From Solen grandis (taxonomy: Eukaryota > Mollusca > Bivalvia > Adapedonta > Solenidae): a DNA stretch of 64,000 nt. Below, one piece after another: positions 11,881 through 24,230 of the stretch. Location: assembly GCA_021229015.1 (NCBI GenBank), contig CM037794.1:43233126-43297125 (forward strand), in the 5' to 3' direction. A program made the translations under genes and the position numbers. Below the pieces are notes generated by a model. That model worked only from the letters and a program-made list of their open reading frames with translations, made no database searches and was not told the origin of the DNA. Within the stretch, counting starts at the first letter, position 1; every line of letters starts with the position of its first letter.

Positions 11881-13552
11881 TTGATTTTATTGCAACACAT
11901 TAAAACAACATGTACAAGTATCTCAAGTTTTGCCTCGAAAATTGTCATATTATGAGCTCTTATACAGACTTTGACAGCTTTTAAATTAAATCTTACAAAC
12001 CTTAAAGTAGGATTATTGTTCTATATACCATCCTCGTGAAAGGTGCAAAATTAACTTACAGCATCACGTGAGCACGAGTGTATAAATCTTGTTTCAGATA
12101 ATGACTTCAAGCACGACATTGATTGAGCTTCAGGAAAGCTAGGAAGAGAATTAGACGTGTCGTCACGTGCACGCTATTTCTCTTCTTTGTAAACAGCATT
12201 CTTATTATGCAAAACTGCAGAACGAGGAAATTTATTTTTCCCTCGTGCTGTCCTTGGTACAGCATTGTGACGTCAAACAAACTGACGATGAGTCACATGG
12301 CGGTCAGGCCAACAATAATGCGTGTGTGATGCATGTTATCTAGGCAATCAATAACGCATTTAATGTCGTTTTTTTTAATAGACCTTATATACTGAAAGGA
12401 AAAAGAGTTCAGCAACAAATTATGTTTGTTGGAATTTGTATACAATAAGGAAAAATAAATGTCATCAGTGAATCGTTTCGTGTGAAGTGAAGTACGCGTG
12501 TGTGACATATCATTAAACCAATTGAATGTGGTGACTGACGCCATGTCGTGAAATAAGGTATTCCATCAATACTGGGTATGGTATGCCCTATTGTATTGAC
12601 AGCAGTGCATTTACACCTCCTGATTGTGATAAGGGCTCTGACAATGTGCAATAGGGATTATCTGCCAACATCTTCGTAAAACTGCTGGTCTAAGTGACGT
12701 CATTGACGTCATCTGACATGCCGTCCCAGGTGACGTTTATGACGTCCTACCCGCTAGACGCCCGATAACAATGATTTTATTTATTTCTTCAGCGACTCTC
12801 TTATTACATGTGTCAAGATGGAATCCATACAGTCAGTAGGGCAGAGCAGATGCACGGCGTGATTAATGAGCACGGATAGATAAACTATTTTGCTAGTGTC
12901 TATTATTTATTACACAACTTTTTTGGTGCCACTCTGCTTGGTAGTTTGTTTCTGTTGTTGTTTTGTTTGTTTCGATTTTTTTTAATGTAATAAGTTGATA
13001 AGGAATACCTTCTTGAGAATATATGACTCAGGAGACAATAAAAATATACATATAAACTTCACGAAATGTTTACAAAGACGGGTGGTTAAAACGTCACTTG
13101 CAGGTACTGGAAACATGCATCACGTGTATACCAACCAACTAAACAAGTGTCAGTGCCAGTGACTCAGGAATTTATGTCACTCACAGTCGAAGAAAGCAAG
13201 ACTACGCTTCCTGCCGACCTACTTGATAATTCAGAAAAGTATTCGAGACTCGCAATGTTTTGTCCCTTTTTTTTTTGCCTGTTTTCATGGAGAATTATCA
13301 CCACACGCAGAAAATACCCGTACCGCCATAAAATGCACTCACCCCGAAAGCTCTTGAGAACTGTTTTGCATGTTCATCAAAGGAGGTGTATAGATACTGG
13401 AATGAGGACCCATGCAGTGGTTCATGATATATGTACCAAAATTTTGGTACAAAATGAATTTGCACCACGATTTGGTATAATCTATAGAGCTTGAACATAG
13501 CACGTCAAACGCCATTATCTCCCATTATTGCTGTTTTCTTTCCTTTTTTATT
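11881..13552. other. Noncoding with CRE-like cluster
   Basis: Apart from the TGACGT cluster, an open frame at 13147-13494 (115 codons) has no recognisable domain. Opposite it a donor-like GGG|GTGAGT is present but no matching exon is convincing. Confidence 0.5.
12695..12747. promoter_or_regulatory. Cluster of CRE/ATF-type TGACGT motifs
   Basis: TGACGTCA at 12695 and again at 12704, then TGACGTTT at 12731 and TGACGTCC at 12740. TGACGTCA-like (12269) and CACGTG motifs (12064, 12165) lie upstream. No gene start is seen next to it, so function is inferred only from motif density. Confidence 0.3.
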
Positions 13553-14860
13553 ATTTTTTTTTCTTGGGTTTAACTTCCGAATAATTATTTAACGAGTTTG
13601 TCCTGTAAGACTGAGGCAGTGATGTCTGGCAGTGGCATACGCCTCATAGGAAAGTGACATGGTACCATGCCTTATTATATCATCCTAATGATACCACGTC
13701 ATATTATATTATCCTAATGATACTACGTCATACTATATCATCCTAATGATACCACGTCATATTACCAATCCATGTTATATCGTCCTGATGATACCACGTC
13801 ATATTATATCATCCTAATGATACCACGTCATATTATATCATCCTAATGATACCACGTCATATTATATCATCCTAATGATACCACGTCATATAATATCGTC
13901 CTGATGATACCACGCCATGTTATATCGTCCTGATGATACCAAGCCTTGTTATATCGACCTGGTGATACCAAGCCATGGAATATCGTCCTGATGATACCAC
14001 GCCATGTTATATCGTCCTGATGATACCAAGCCATGTTATATCGTCCTGATATATCAAGCAATGTTATATCGTCCTGATGATACAAAGCCATGTTATATGG
14101 ACCCTGGTGATACAACGCCATGTTATATCGTCCTTATGATACCACTAAATTTTATATCGTCCTAATGATACACCGCCATGTTTTATCGTCCTAATGATAC
14201 CCCGCAATGTTATATCGTCCTAATGATACCCCGCAATGTTATATTATCCTAATGATACCCCGCCATGTTATATCGTCCTAATGATACCCCGCCATGTTAT
14301 ATCGTCCTAATGATACCCCGCAATGTTATAGTGTCCTGATGATACCCCGCCATGTTATATCGTCCTAATGATACCCCGCCATGTTTTATCGTCCTGATGA
14401 TACCCCGCCATGTTATATCGTCCTGATGATACCCCGCCATGTTTTATCGTCCTTATGATACCCCGCCATGTTATATCATCCTAATGATACACCGCCGTGT
14501 TTTATCGTCCTAATGATACCCCGCCATGTTATATCGTCCTGATGATACCCCGCCATGTTATATCATCCTAATGATACACCGCCGTGTTTTATCGTCCTAA
14601 TGATACCCCGCCATGTTATATCGTCCTGATGATACCCCGCCATGTTATATCATCCTAATGATACCACGCCATATTATATCGTCCTGATGATACCAAGCCA
14701 TGTTATATTATCCTGATACCGAGCCAGAAACTAAAGCCGAACAAGGAAGTTATTTTAAAACCATTGTTGAGTCGGGTCGAGTATCGAGCTTACGACCTCC
14801 CGGCATTCGATTTAATTACTTGGCCAGCGGAGCCGGTACGGTCTTCATTGCAATACGAAC
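13553..14860 (-). mobile_element. tRNA-type SINE with hugely expanded core
   Basis: Left end CTTGGGTTTAACTTCC is the reverse complement of a bivalve SINE 3' end (GTTAAACCC type). The right end (14760-14860) has TACGACCTCCCGGCATTCG and CTTGGCCAGCGGAGC, the complement of a tRNA-like head. The middle is a 29-bp satellite whose unit resembles the core of the ordinary SINE copy at 19.0-19.3 kb (GATACCAC..., ATTATCCTGA). Confidence 0.68.
13661..14722. repeat. 29-bp satellite, about 36 units
   Basis: Unit GATACCCCGCCATGTTATAT plus CGTCCTGAT. Left units read ACCACGTCATATTATATCA, right units ACCCCGCCATGTTATATCG. An 87-bp (3-unit) higher-order block at 14471 repeats at 14558 with few or no differences. 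Open frames here are artefacts. Confidence 0.95.
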
Positions 14861-16835
14861 GCGCGAGTATAAAGGTACCTGCGGGATTTCCCAAGACATG
14901 AATGCGTTTCTTTTTATTATTTTGTATAGCAAATCTATCAATATAAAGGACTAATTCCTTTGGCGCCATATAATTATCTTCGCATGAATACAGTTTCTTA
15001 GATACAGGAAGAGTGAGCAAAGGTTCTATCTACTTCCGCGTGATACTCGAAAGCTATATGTTCAGGCATTCAATGAATAATTATTACATATTATTGCATA
15101 TCTTTTCTGCTTAGTCAATCGACCCCCTGATAATTTCCTCCATTACAAAGAAAAATCCCATATTACTAGTACAGTACAACATTTTATTTGCTTAACAAGA
15201 ATCGTTCTGAAAGTTTCATTGCATTTTTTCTCCTGGGGAAACGCAATTTTTTATATGAATTGGGCAAATATTTCTAGGAGAGACTCTTCATGCTTTTCTT
15301 AATTAACGTATTTAATAGTTGATCAATGCTTTATCGGTCTCCAACTAAAGGGATCCAGTGACCTCGTATATCTCTGCGGATTCGGATACCCCGTTAGATT
15401 CAGCGAATTATTATTTCTTTCCCAGGCGCCAAGTACTTGTTCAATTCACGAACCATTGAGAAATGTTAGCATAAATAGTTATTCCTTTTTCCTTAATCGA
15501 CGTAAAGTAAATGTTTGAATATTCTTTGAAAATGTATCGGATAGACTTTTCACACATTGTAGATTTATTGTAAATATCAATATCAAGTTTTGATAAGCAT
15601 GTTGTACAAACAGTTTTACAAACTGCAACCGTTGTCATTTTGTTAACACATGTGTTGACACGTTGCATTTTCCTGGTCTTCCAATTGTCTCCCACAAAAA
15701 TGGCCAAACATCATTGATTCAGGGAGAGCTGTTTGGAGCTAGGAAAAGAATCACAACTTAGAACACTTTCGACCGAAGGAAAACCGCAAAGTAGTTCCAG
15801 ATTTTACATGATCGTTACGGAAGAGAGAATTTGCATAAAAAACATAAAAGTTGCTTAACGTCATAGGATAATTAACTAGGTAAGTAATGCCTTTGATGCC
15901 TAGCCATAGGGTGCCAAGTCATGGCTCCACGTGCACCGTTGTTACGTCCGTCTGGTCTATGCATGTGAGTCAACTTTAGAACTATACTATCATACCAAAT
16001 ATACTGTATTTTTAAAGATCGGGCCACGTGTATTTAAGTGTTTCTTCTCTGACTGTCAGAAAAAATCTATTTGTTCTTTCATTTAGCGGATAATGATCTC
16101 GACATTCTAAGATTAATGGATAAGATGTTATTCAATAATACACTCACTTTCGGCCAAAGCCGTCTCCTGCTTCTAAGATTAAAATCTATTGATCACGTCA
16201 AAGACATTCCGAATGTGCGGAAGTTTGAACCAATTACTTTTGACCCACTGGTGTTGAAGATTTCGAAACACAGACCTCTGATTCTCTACAAAAAAAAGAA
16301 AAGAAAGAAAAAACGTCCAAAACAAAGGAACTCCATCCTTAGCTTAGCGTAGCGTTTATTTACTTCTTATCAAGCAGGATTTGCTTGTTGTTTTGCATTT
16401 GTTTTATGGTCAGCGATAAACAGCATATTTTGGATAAATATGTGTGTATGTTACTGTTTTACAAGTTGTTATATTCATGAACCATACATAACTACATACC
16501 ATACAATCGTGTACATGTGTATATAGACCTACTTATAGTACAAACATACACCTATCTTACACAACAGGTAAACCATCCCTTGCAAAACCTGATGCTGACT
16601 GTATTACTGACACAATTCCGTCAGTTGCGTTTGAAAAACATTCTTTGTGCGTGAAAAATTATTTCAAATATACACAATTATATTAATGTACCCATAACAT
16701 ATGTAGTTCGGAAGCATTTTACTGTTTTCTTTCTTTCTTTCTTTATTTCTTTATTTATTTATTTATTTATTTATTTTTTTGTTGTTGTTTTTCCCAATAT
16801 TGTTGTGAGCCTGATACAAATACATGGATACTTAC
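14861..16835. other. Presumed intron / downstream of the claudin-like exon
   Basis: No second claudin-like exon recognised. A strong pyrimidine tract plus TAG on the minus strand ends near 16291 and could be an acceptor, but all three frames after it stop within about 40 codons. Confidence 0.45.
16729..16785. repeat. TTTC/TTTA tetranucleotide repeat
   Basis: TTTC repeats pass into TTTA repeats and a T run. Confidence 0.95.
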
Positions 16836-17085
16836 GTATGTGAGCGACCGTACCAACACTCCGTTTATCGAACAATGTCTTGTACGATACAGTATCACAG
16901 GCCCGTCCTTTGGTCGTTATGTTGGTTTTCAACTCGCACATAATGACGTACCATAATGCCATATTGAAAGTAATGTTGGCTTTCTCAATGATAAGCCACC
17001 CCGGTATTATAAATGTTATCGTCTGCAGCACCAAGGATAGTCCCGCCAAAATTAATGACATAATCACAAAATGTATTAGCGCCAT
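16836..17085 (-). CDS. First coding exon of a claudin/PMP22-like four-span membrane protein
   Basis: It starts at an ATG with context AAAAATGG and runs to an excellent donor AC|GTAAGT at 16835, phase 1. It encodes one long hydrophobic span (residues ~3-30, SLILAGLSLVLQTITFIIPG) then an extracellular loop with GW, 13 residues on ALW, then C and C (GWLIIE...ALWYVIMC...RACDTVSY). This matches the W-(G/N)LW-C-C signature of the claudin/PMP22/EMP superfamily and the CDT-Y wording common in mollusc members. These are membrane or junction proteins; exact function is unknown. Exons for the other three spans were not found downstream. A pyrimidine tract with TAG acceptor at about 16291 lies in the right place, but what follows soon hits a stop. 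Confidence 0.58.
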
Positions 17086-18967
17086 TTTTCTTACTTGTTC
17101 TACTCACTGATGAATCTTTCTAACTGACGTCATCAAATATTTCAAACTTTAAAGCACATTTCCTGATTTAAACTTTAACTAATTCATTCATGAAAATATC
17201 TTCCTCTTGAATCAGAGCAGTCCAAATACAGCAGGCGCTTTCAACAAGGCCCCGATTTCGCCTGTATACAGCAATAGAGTTCATATCAATTACAGATCCA
17301 GCATAGATGAGATAAGATGTTCAATCAAATCAAGCAGATGCTTTAGTTCGAATATTCCAGACACTTGTAAGAGCAAGGTTCCCTATCGGATCTCCACACC
17401 TGTAGTATAGTGTGCGGTACGGTACGCGAGTCACTATAGAAAAACACTTCTTGTTGCTACGGTCTGAAACAGGTGAGTACAGCTTTGCAGAAGAAATAAA
17501 CAAGTCGTTCCTAATGAGTTTCTCTGATGTATATTTGTCGTTTAGCCCATCCGATTCATGATCATAGGTGTTTCACCATTATTCTGTATTTTCCACGTCT
17601 TCTTAGCCTCACGGGCTTTCCCTGAGTATCTGCTATTTTTCATTATTTCTTTCCAATTAACTGTAGCCTGTCGTGTCTCAAATCGTGTGATCAGATTAGA
17701 GCAATCGCTCACTGGCCTTTTTACACTTAAACTATGACAGTCAGTTTATCAGTCAATTTATCAGAAAGCTTTCTCTAAATATAGACATTCTGGCATGAGC
17801 TTTTCTGAGCAGTTAATATTTTTATCAATCTGGTCGCTAATGCTTTAGCCTTTACAATTAGCTCTCAGCAATAAGACTTTACATCAGCTCTGTGCAAAGT
17901 GGGGGAAACAATCGATTCGCATTCTATCATATTTCTTTTGCGCCTGCGCAGATACAGCATAGTTTTCGTATTTGCAAGCAGAAGAAATATCCTAGTCTAG
18001 TTTTCAACAAGTGTGCTGAACGTATGCCAAACTATCTTTCTTCATTCCATTCATAAAGTATATACTTATGACGCTTTAAGTTAGGTACGGGTTCATTGTA
18101 TGCTTCCACAGCAGATGTTACAAGGGCTATAATCATACTGTATACATGTCGATAACCTACAATTAATAGGGATTGTGTGTTAGGCATTTCATCAAAACAT
18201 CGGTTGCTCTGGAGAAGCTGGGCGCTTGGCATGTTTTACAATCCGTTTTCTTTGTTCTTTAGTATTTGTTCTAGATACATTTATCTCAAAAATATCACAT
18301 ACATCATTAAATAGATTTATACATCTTACTGATAATAAGCTGCTCCATTGCAGAAGCCCAAATGCCTGATACTGAAGTTTACAAAAGCACAAAAGCAAGT
18401 TTACAATCAGTCCATATAAAATAGTTTTTGGTATTTGTCTTAAAATAATATCTATTAAAACCGCTAAATAAACAAGAGCTACAAAATATATCTTTAAAAA
18501 AGTGGATTGTCGCTATTTTTGCAATAAAATTGAAGATATTCACGGGTTGCATAGATGCCGATATCATGTCAGTAAACAGATACAGAGGAACGGTTTTCAG
18601 TACGTTAAGGTGTTATACAGATCTAAAGAAGAGCATTGTCACGTTCCAGGTTAATTGGCCAGTATGTATCTTTCCAACCAATACACTATCAATACACAAA
18701 ATCAAGTTAAATGTTAGCATAGTGAATATGATTTGCACCACATTCATTCATGAAATACACAAAAACATTGATGTAAACGCAAAAACGGTGGTTTTTTAAC
18801 GATAAAAAAGACATGTATAAATAACAGGTTAATCTTTTTTGTAATTGAAAGGAAATAAACATGATGAAAGGAATGTACAAGAAGAGATATACCAATTTCT
18901 GTAATAACTGTAGAACTTAAAAATATAATGTAATTTTAGATAAAGTTAAAGATTAAAAAAATATCAT
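17086..18967. other. Upstream of the claudin-like exon; broken open frames
   Basis: Probable 5' UTR and promoter side of the claudin-like gene. At 18.2-18.7 kb the minus strand shows broken hydrophobic frames (VLKTVPLYLFTDMISASM...) with internal stops, perhaps a decayed membrane-protein fragment; the family was not recognised. Confidence 0.4.
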
Positions 18968-19297
18968 TGTGTAATGTTCTTACTTTAATGTTTGTTTGTA
19001 TGTATGTTTGTTTGATTGTTTGTTTGTTTATTTGTGGAGTTTAAGTCCCACCTACATTCTTTTAATCATTTGGAGAGGGTGTCTACTTGGGACCGATAAA
19101 GTGCCACCACACTGCAGTATCACGCTGTAGACATGTGGCATGATACCACACCCAGTCACATTATCCTGACACCGGGCCAACCAGTCCTGGATCTATACTG
19201 ATATGCTGAGTCCTAAGCAAAGGAACAATACCAGTGCCTTTTTTATCTCCCGATTCCGGAGCGGACATTCTAACAACTAAGCCACTGGGATCGGCCG
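18968..19297 (-). mobile_element. tRNA-derived SINE
   Basis: On the minus strand: tRNA-like head CAGTGGCTTAGTTGTTAGAA, then a bivalve SINE core GTGTCAGGATAATGTGACTG and GTGGTATCATGCCAC, then TGGGACTTAAACTCC and a (CAAA/CATA)n tail at 18968-19030. Confidence 0.8.
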
Positions 19298-19569
19298 GTG
19301 TTTGTTCTTCTAGTGTTTGACTGATTAATCAGTTTGTCGACGAATCGCTGACAAAAACCACGCTAATTAATTGTCGACGATGATTTGTTTAGGCTATTTA
19401 TCTAAAACGTGATTTTTCTTTAAAGTCACAAAACATCCTCAATTTTTTACTTTTTTTTAAGCTGAATCCAGTTGCATGCAAGGTCCCTCAACAAAGTCGT
19501 AAAAAACGTAGCCTACGAGTTTAAGAAAACGTTATTAGATACCAATTAAATGTGTCGAAAGCTTAAAAA

Positions 19570-20110
19570 AAAATATAAATGTGTCCAGAGATGCGCAGAT
19601 GCCCACACCCGTTGCATTTTTCCAAAACAAAGGCCAACACCCAGGAGCGCAAGTCATGTCTTGAGTAATATATCCAAGAAGTTTAAAGTGTGTAGCACAA
19701 ATACCTTCAGAGTTACCTGTGTTACAGCTTTGGGATGGACGGACGGACAAAGGCAAATCTATATGCCTCTCTTTTTGGTAGGGGGGGGGGGGGGCATAAA
19801 AATACCCAGGCGCACAAGTTCATATCTTGAATAATATATCAATGAAGTTTCAAATCTGTAGTACAAATACATTCAGAGTTACGTGCGTCACAAGCATAAA
19901 ATTCATATTTTACAAAAACAAAGGCCCATATCTCTGTCAACTTTAACCAAAGATCGATACAAAAAATTACCCAGGTACACTTATTCATGTCCTGAATAAT
20001 TTATTCATGAAGTATCAAGTCTGTAGTACAAATACTTTTGGAGTTATGCGTGTCACAATGTTTCGGGACGGACGGACGTGCGCGCGGATTTTTGGTGGGG
20101 GCATAAAAAC
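19570..20110 (+). mobile_element. Pearl-like element, two GACG arrays
   Basis: Three ~166-bp cores (ACCCAGGAGCGCAAGTCATG at ~19638, with relatives at ~19804 and ~19970). GATGGACGGACGGACAAAGG appears after the first and GGGACGGACGGACGTGCGCG after the last; each is followed by GGGGGCATAAAAA. It looks like two right ends, i.e. a tandem or nested insertion. Confidence 0.75.
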
Positions 20111-20489
20111 GAAGGAAGGCATGCGTATTTTGAATCAAGAGTCAAAATTGAAATCTATCACACACTTACTCGGGTCATTGATCACGTTCCGAAATAATTG
20201 TTATCGTTCTAAAAGAACAATTCCCGGTGCAAATAAATAGTATTAAGCTCTGCGAGACATCTCATTGTGATGATACGACGAGGTCTCTTTAACGACACTT
20301 ATATGGGAGACAAACTTTTGATGACAGTGATGGTTTCGCGATTTATTCAGCTAACTGTCAATCGCGATTACAGATATTAATATTGTAACCTTGTTTTGCA
20401 GTTTTGCCAGATTTCTTGCGGTATTAGCTTCTTCATAGACTCGCTCGATATCCTAAGGCCTGGTAAAATCAACTTGAAATTAATCAATC

Positions 20490-20695
20490 ATGGTCACTGT
20501 AAAATCATTTGTTTTCGTGGGGCTCTAAAGTTTGTTGGTTTCGTGGAGGTTTTATCAAGAATATCAACAATATAATAGACCTTACGTTTTTTTTTTGGAC
20601 ACAAATCCGCAAATAAATATACATGTATACAAAAACTTCCTAAAAACGAAATTTAAGGTTAATGAAAATAGTAATTCTACAGTATCGAGTTACAT
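20490..20695. mobile_element. MITE related to the 39.7 kb copy
   Basis: CACTGTAAAATCATTTGTTT + TCGTGGGG at the left and AATAGTAATTCTACAGTA at the right resemble the 39.7 kb termini. Confidence 0.5.
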
Positions 20696-21056
20696 TTTGC
20701 TCATGTCTCGAATGATATGAATAATGGAACAGGCTTATAGCACATTGCCGAGACAAAATCTGAAGTATAAGACTAATTTAATCCAATGTGATAAAGTCGC
20801 ATTTCTTTTGTTTATTTGTAAATTTCATAAACGGAACTCAAATTGTCAAGCGATGCAATAAAACCAATGTTATAAACCCGTGTAAACTTCTTTTGTGAAC
20901 ACGGTCTTTACAAGAAAGGATGGACACACCATTTGTTTCAATGGACTGCTGATAATGAGCCCTCGCCCTTTTTGTCTTGCCTACAGTTAATAAGATTTAT
21001 ATCAATGTGTGTATCTAAATGAAAAGGAAATAAATCTAAAACAACGACTTTTTATT

Positions 21057-21057
21057 A

Positions 21058-21098
<41 letters not shown>
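21057..21098. repeat. (ATT)n microsatellite
   Basis: Near-perfect ATT trinucleotide run followed by a G-rich GGGGGTGGGGTG tract. Confidence 0.97.
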
Positions 21099-21101
<3 letters not shown>

Positions 21102-21304
21102 TTTTGGTGGGGGTGGGGTGTCTAATATGTATAATGTATAATAAACAACTGTGAGGTCCAAAGGGTTTTCAGAGTGGCAAACGTGTACATTTTCGTAAAG
21201 ATAAATTATTTTTACTTCGATTAAGACCTACACCTTTGTTGCATTCCAATTCTTTAGGAAAAAAAAGTCGGGGAATGAATAAGGTCACCGTCAAAATTGT
21301 GCTT

Positions 21305-21540
21305 GAGGGACTTACTGCCTTTTCTATATTTTAAAGACTTCATTCGTGATAGTGAAGGGAACTCAACTAAAATTGGTTTATTTAACAACCACAGGGTGAT
21401 ACAAACCCTTTTGATCCAGGCGTATGCGTTTTACTGGGAGGTAAAACGCCTGGATGATACAGATCTGTAGATTTAGGTGTTCGGGAAGTGCTTGTTGATT
21501 TACGTAAGTTTACGTCTCATTTCGGAATGAAATGGTCCAT
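21305..21540 (+). repeat. Composite dispersed repeat with hairpin
   Basis: GGGACTTACTGCCTTTTCTA ... AACAACCACAGGGTG recurs at 24075-24200. The following GGAAGTGCTTGTTGATTTAC + GTAAGTTTACGTCTCATTTC recurs at 28655-28709. Between them ATCCAGGCG..TTTTAC and GTAAAACGCCTGGAT form a hairpin (21416-21456). Confidence 0.75.
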
Positions 21541-22807
21541 TCCATTATCTAACTTACCTTCATTTTTCCCCCAATATCATGAAATCTCAAAAGATGTTCG
21601 TAACCTTTACTTATACTAACATCCTTTGAAACTTGAATGTCAAATTAGAACAGCCATTTCACACGGCACACACATATCATTGAAAAAGTAAACTTGGCTA
21701 ATAAATATTGTCACGTCATCAATACAAAATCAGTCAGAAAATAAAGCACTTTGGTTTCCGTCCATTTAAGGTAATCCACCACATTAAATAATATCATGGT
21801 ACTTTAAACGCTTAAAAGGACTTTCAGTTCATATGCAAGCATCCATTGACTTAGAGTTAGGTTCTTTTGCTCTAAGTCTACAAAGGCTTGCATTTACTAA
21901 TTCCCAATCGTATCATCTCGGCAGTCCCCGGCCTAACCCGTTAGTAATTTCGAAGAAATGGGCAAGGTGTTCCGAATGTATAATTCCCACGATCACTAGA
22001 TGGACCATGATAACAATTTGATGGTGGAAGAATTATCTTAAGTGTTAGTTATGGATTCCTGAACCAGCTACTGAAGATAGGGCACACATGCAAAAATTGC
22101 ATCTTGATTGCAACTCTTGCTAAGGGATTATCAATGTTTCAGCAATTTTCGTTGCTTGTTTAGGTCAAATATAGAATAACTTTAAAGCTTCTGATAAGCT
22201 TATATACAGGACAACAATGGCTTATTTTTTGCTTTTAAAGGGACAAAGATTAAAATTTCTTTTCAGAAATGTTTCAGAATATTCTTTTCATTTCTCCCTT
22301 CTTTGGAGATTTTAGGGATCAACTTCGCTTAAGGAATGTGAAGTTTTCTTCATGGACTCTGTAAATAAGAAGAGCAGTCCCTTCTTTAAGGGGTCATTTG
22401 TTTTTGTTTTAACATACAAACAGGTGTCCTTTTGAGGGAAATAAATGTTTTTATAATTGATTTAAAAAACTCATATGATTGACATGTAAATCAGAATACT
22501 GAATAAATCAAATTATTTAGCAAAATTGATAAAGAAGCATTTATGGATAAACAATGTCAAGTTGCACAAATGTATGTCCTATGGTTTCAGGGGCAGGGAC
22601 ATTTAACATAAACTGTAGAAGTCACTTGACTGATGACTGACAACAGTGAGCACGTGGTCAGTTATTTTTGGTCTGATATTGAAAAATGTATCATTTATAG
22701 AGTGAATACATTTCCACTCGGGTTTGAATATCCTTTTCACTTGCTCGTCAAACGTGAAAAGTGATTCATCACCCTCTCTTTTGTAGATTTAAATTAAAAT
22801 CTCGGAG

Positions 22808-23053
22808 TTAAGGTCTAGACAAAACGAAGGCCAATGCCCTATCGTAATGATGCATACTGACGCCATTCCGCGAGTTTGGCCTCATCTCCATCCGTCTGGA
22901 AACTATTCGAATCTCATCTATATGGCCTGCAGACAAATACCTCTCCTCTCTATAATTATATTTTGCCGATTGAAGACTTGTATAAAGTGACAGCGGTATA
23001 GCTAGATTTCTGTATTTTTCATTTTCAGCTTTCTCGGGCGACATACTCGTCAA
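22808..23053 (-). CDS. Possible first coding exon, unknown protein
   Basis: The minus-strand frame from ATG at 23053 reads polar, tyrosine- and arginine-rich sequence (EKAENEKYRNLAIPLSLYTS, SAKYNYREERYLSAGH, EIRIVSRRMEMRPNSR). It has higher GC than its surroundings and a possible donor (GGC|GTCAGT) near 22862. No family was recognised, and it may be chance. Confidence 0.22.
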   Translation of the reverse strand: MTSMSPEKAENEKYRNLAIPLSLYTSLQSAKYNYREERYLSAGHIDEIRIVSRRMEMRPNSRNGVSMHHYDRALAFVLSRP

Positions 23054-23910
23054 ATAGTTGGCAGTCAGTTGTCTTTTGTGTAACTAACTTCGAATTCTAG
23101 TTGATACATCTATGCACGGCCCGTTCCTTTATATACTTCGATATTACAATATTTAAATACCCGATTATTTGAAATTAAAGCAATTCCTGTTATGAAAAAG
23201 ACCAATGCGTTTGCACATTCTTGTGGCATGAATACCAAATTTTATTGAAATCGAACTACTGCAGTTAAGACATACAATGTTTGTTTGTTTTTGGCATAAA
23301 AAATGTTTGAGGCTCTTAAAGGAGCAGTAATGCAATCTACGTGTATATGTCATGTTTAAAAAGTCGAAAATACATTTTATTTAAAATAAACATTTGTGAC
23401 TTAAACTGATACCTATAAACGTTTTTTAAGTTCTTTGCTATTATTTTCTAACAAAATAATTCATATTTGTGATCTTTATTCAATATGCGGTAAAATTAAT
23501 GGCTACGGGTACCTATTTATATTTTCTTTTATTTACATGTAATTGTTAACAGGGTTGCTTGCAACGCTTTTCTATGGTATCACACATTTCTGCATCGGAG
23601 AACAGTTTTGGGCTATATTTAGTCACAATTTCCCTCCTGTTTACTACACAGAGATAAAGTTCTAAATTTTGTTTTCTGTCTTATAACTAAGTGGTGACCA
23701 TTTTCATTTACATTACATTATGGAAGTCGAAACTGAATTCAACTGTACTAATAAATGATAACGTATCAAATTAACTGCAATAAAAACGTATTTGCTCGAG
23801 TGAATAAAATCGCAATTCTTTCGGAAATATTTTGAAACACCTTCGTCACTTGAATTTCGCCAAGCAAATAATATAATTGATACATTGGTCTTTACAACTA
23901 ATTTCCCAAA

Positions 23911-23990
23911 GGTCAAGTGGGTAGAAAAGTCTGGATAAATGACATTAGCGCAATGAATGAGAGGGTTGCGGGTTCGATTTCATGTCTTTT
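23911..23990 (+). mobile_element. tRNA-like fragment with B box
   Basis: AGTGGGTAGAAAAGTCTGGA then GTTGCGGGTTCGATTTC and a T run; it resembles a decayed tRNA-SINE head. Confidence 0.4.
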
Positions 23991-24074
23991 TTTTACATAC
24001 TTTTGATATATTTAATACATATTATTGTAAAATTGAATATCATAAACTTTCCTTTATTAAGTATATGTGAATAA

Positions 24075-24230
24075 GAGACTTACTGCCCTTTCTATATTTT
24101 AAAGACTGCATTCGTGATAGTGAAAGGAACTAAAATCGGTTTAAATTGCATATTTAACAACCACAGGGTGCTATGTACAAACCCTTTTGGCCTGGATGAC
24201 ACAGACTGCTAATCTACATGCTGGAGGTAA
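24075..24230 (+). repeat. Second copy of the 21.3 kb repeat (left part)
   Basis: AGACTTACTGCCCTTTCTAT ... ATTCGTGATAGTGAAAGGAA ... ACAACCACAGGGTGC is the same order as at 21305-21420, without the hairpin. Confidence 0.8.

Noticed and set aside
13867..14121. Open frame with repeated YHQDDITW-type peptide
   Set aside because: Translation of the 29-bp satellite.
16071..16352. Plus-strand 93-codon frame ending in a Lys-rich tail
   Set aside because: The basic tail is an A-rich tract (antisense of a pyrimidine tract), no domain, no splice context.
18192..18799. Hydrophobic minus-strand frames suggesting a receptor fragment
   Set aside because: Broken by stops in every frame and matching no family I recognise; mentioned only in the regional note.
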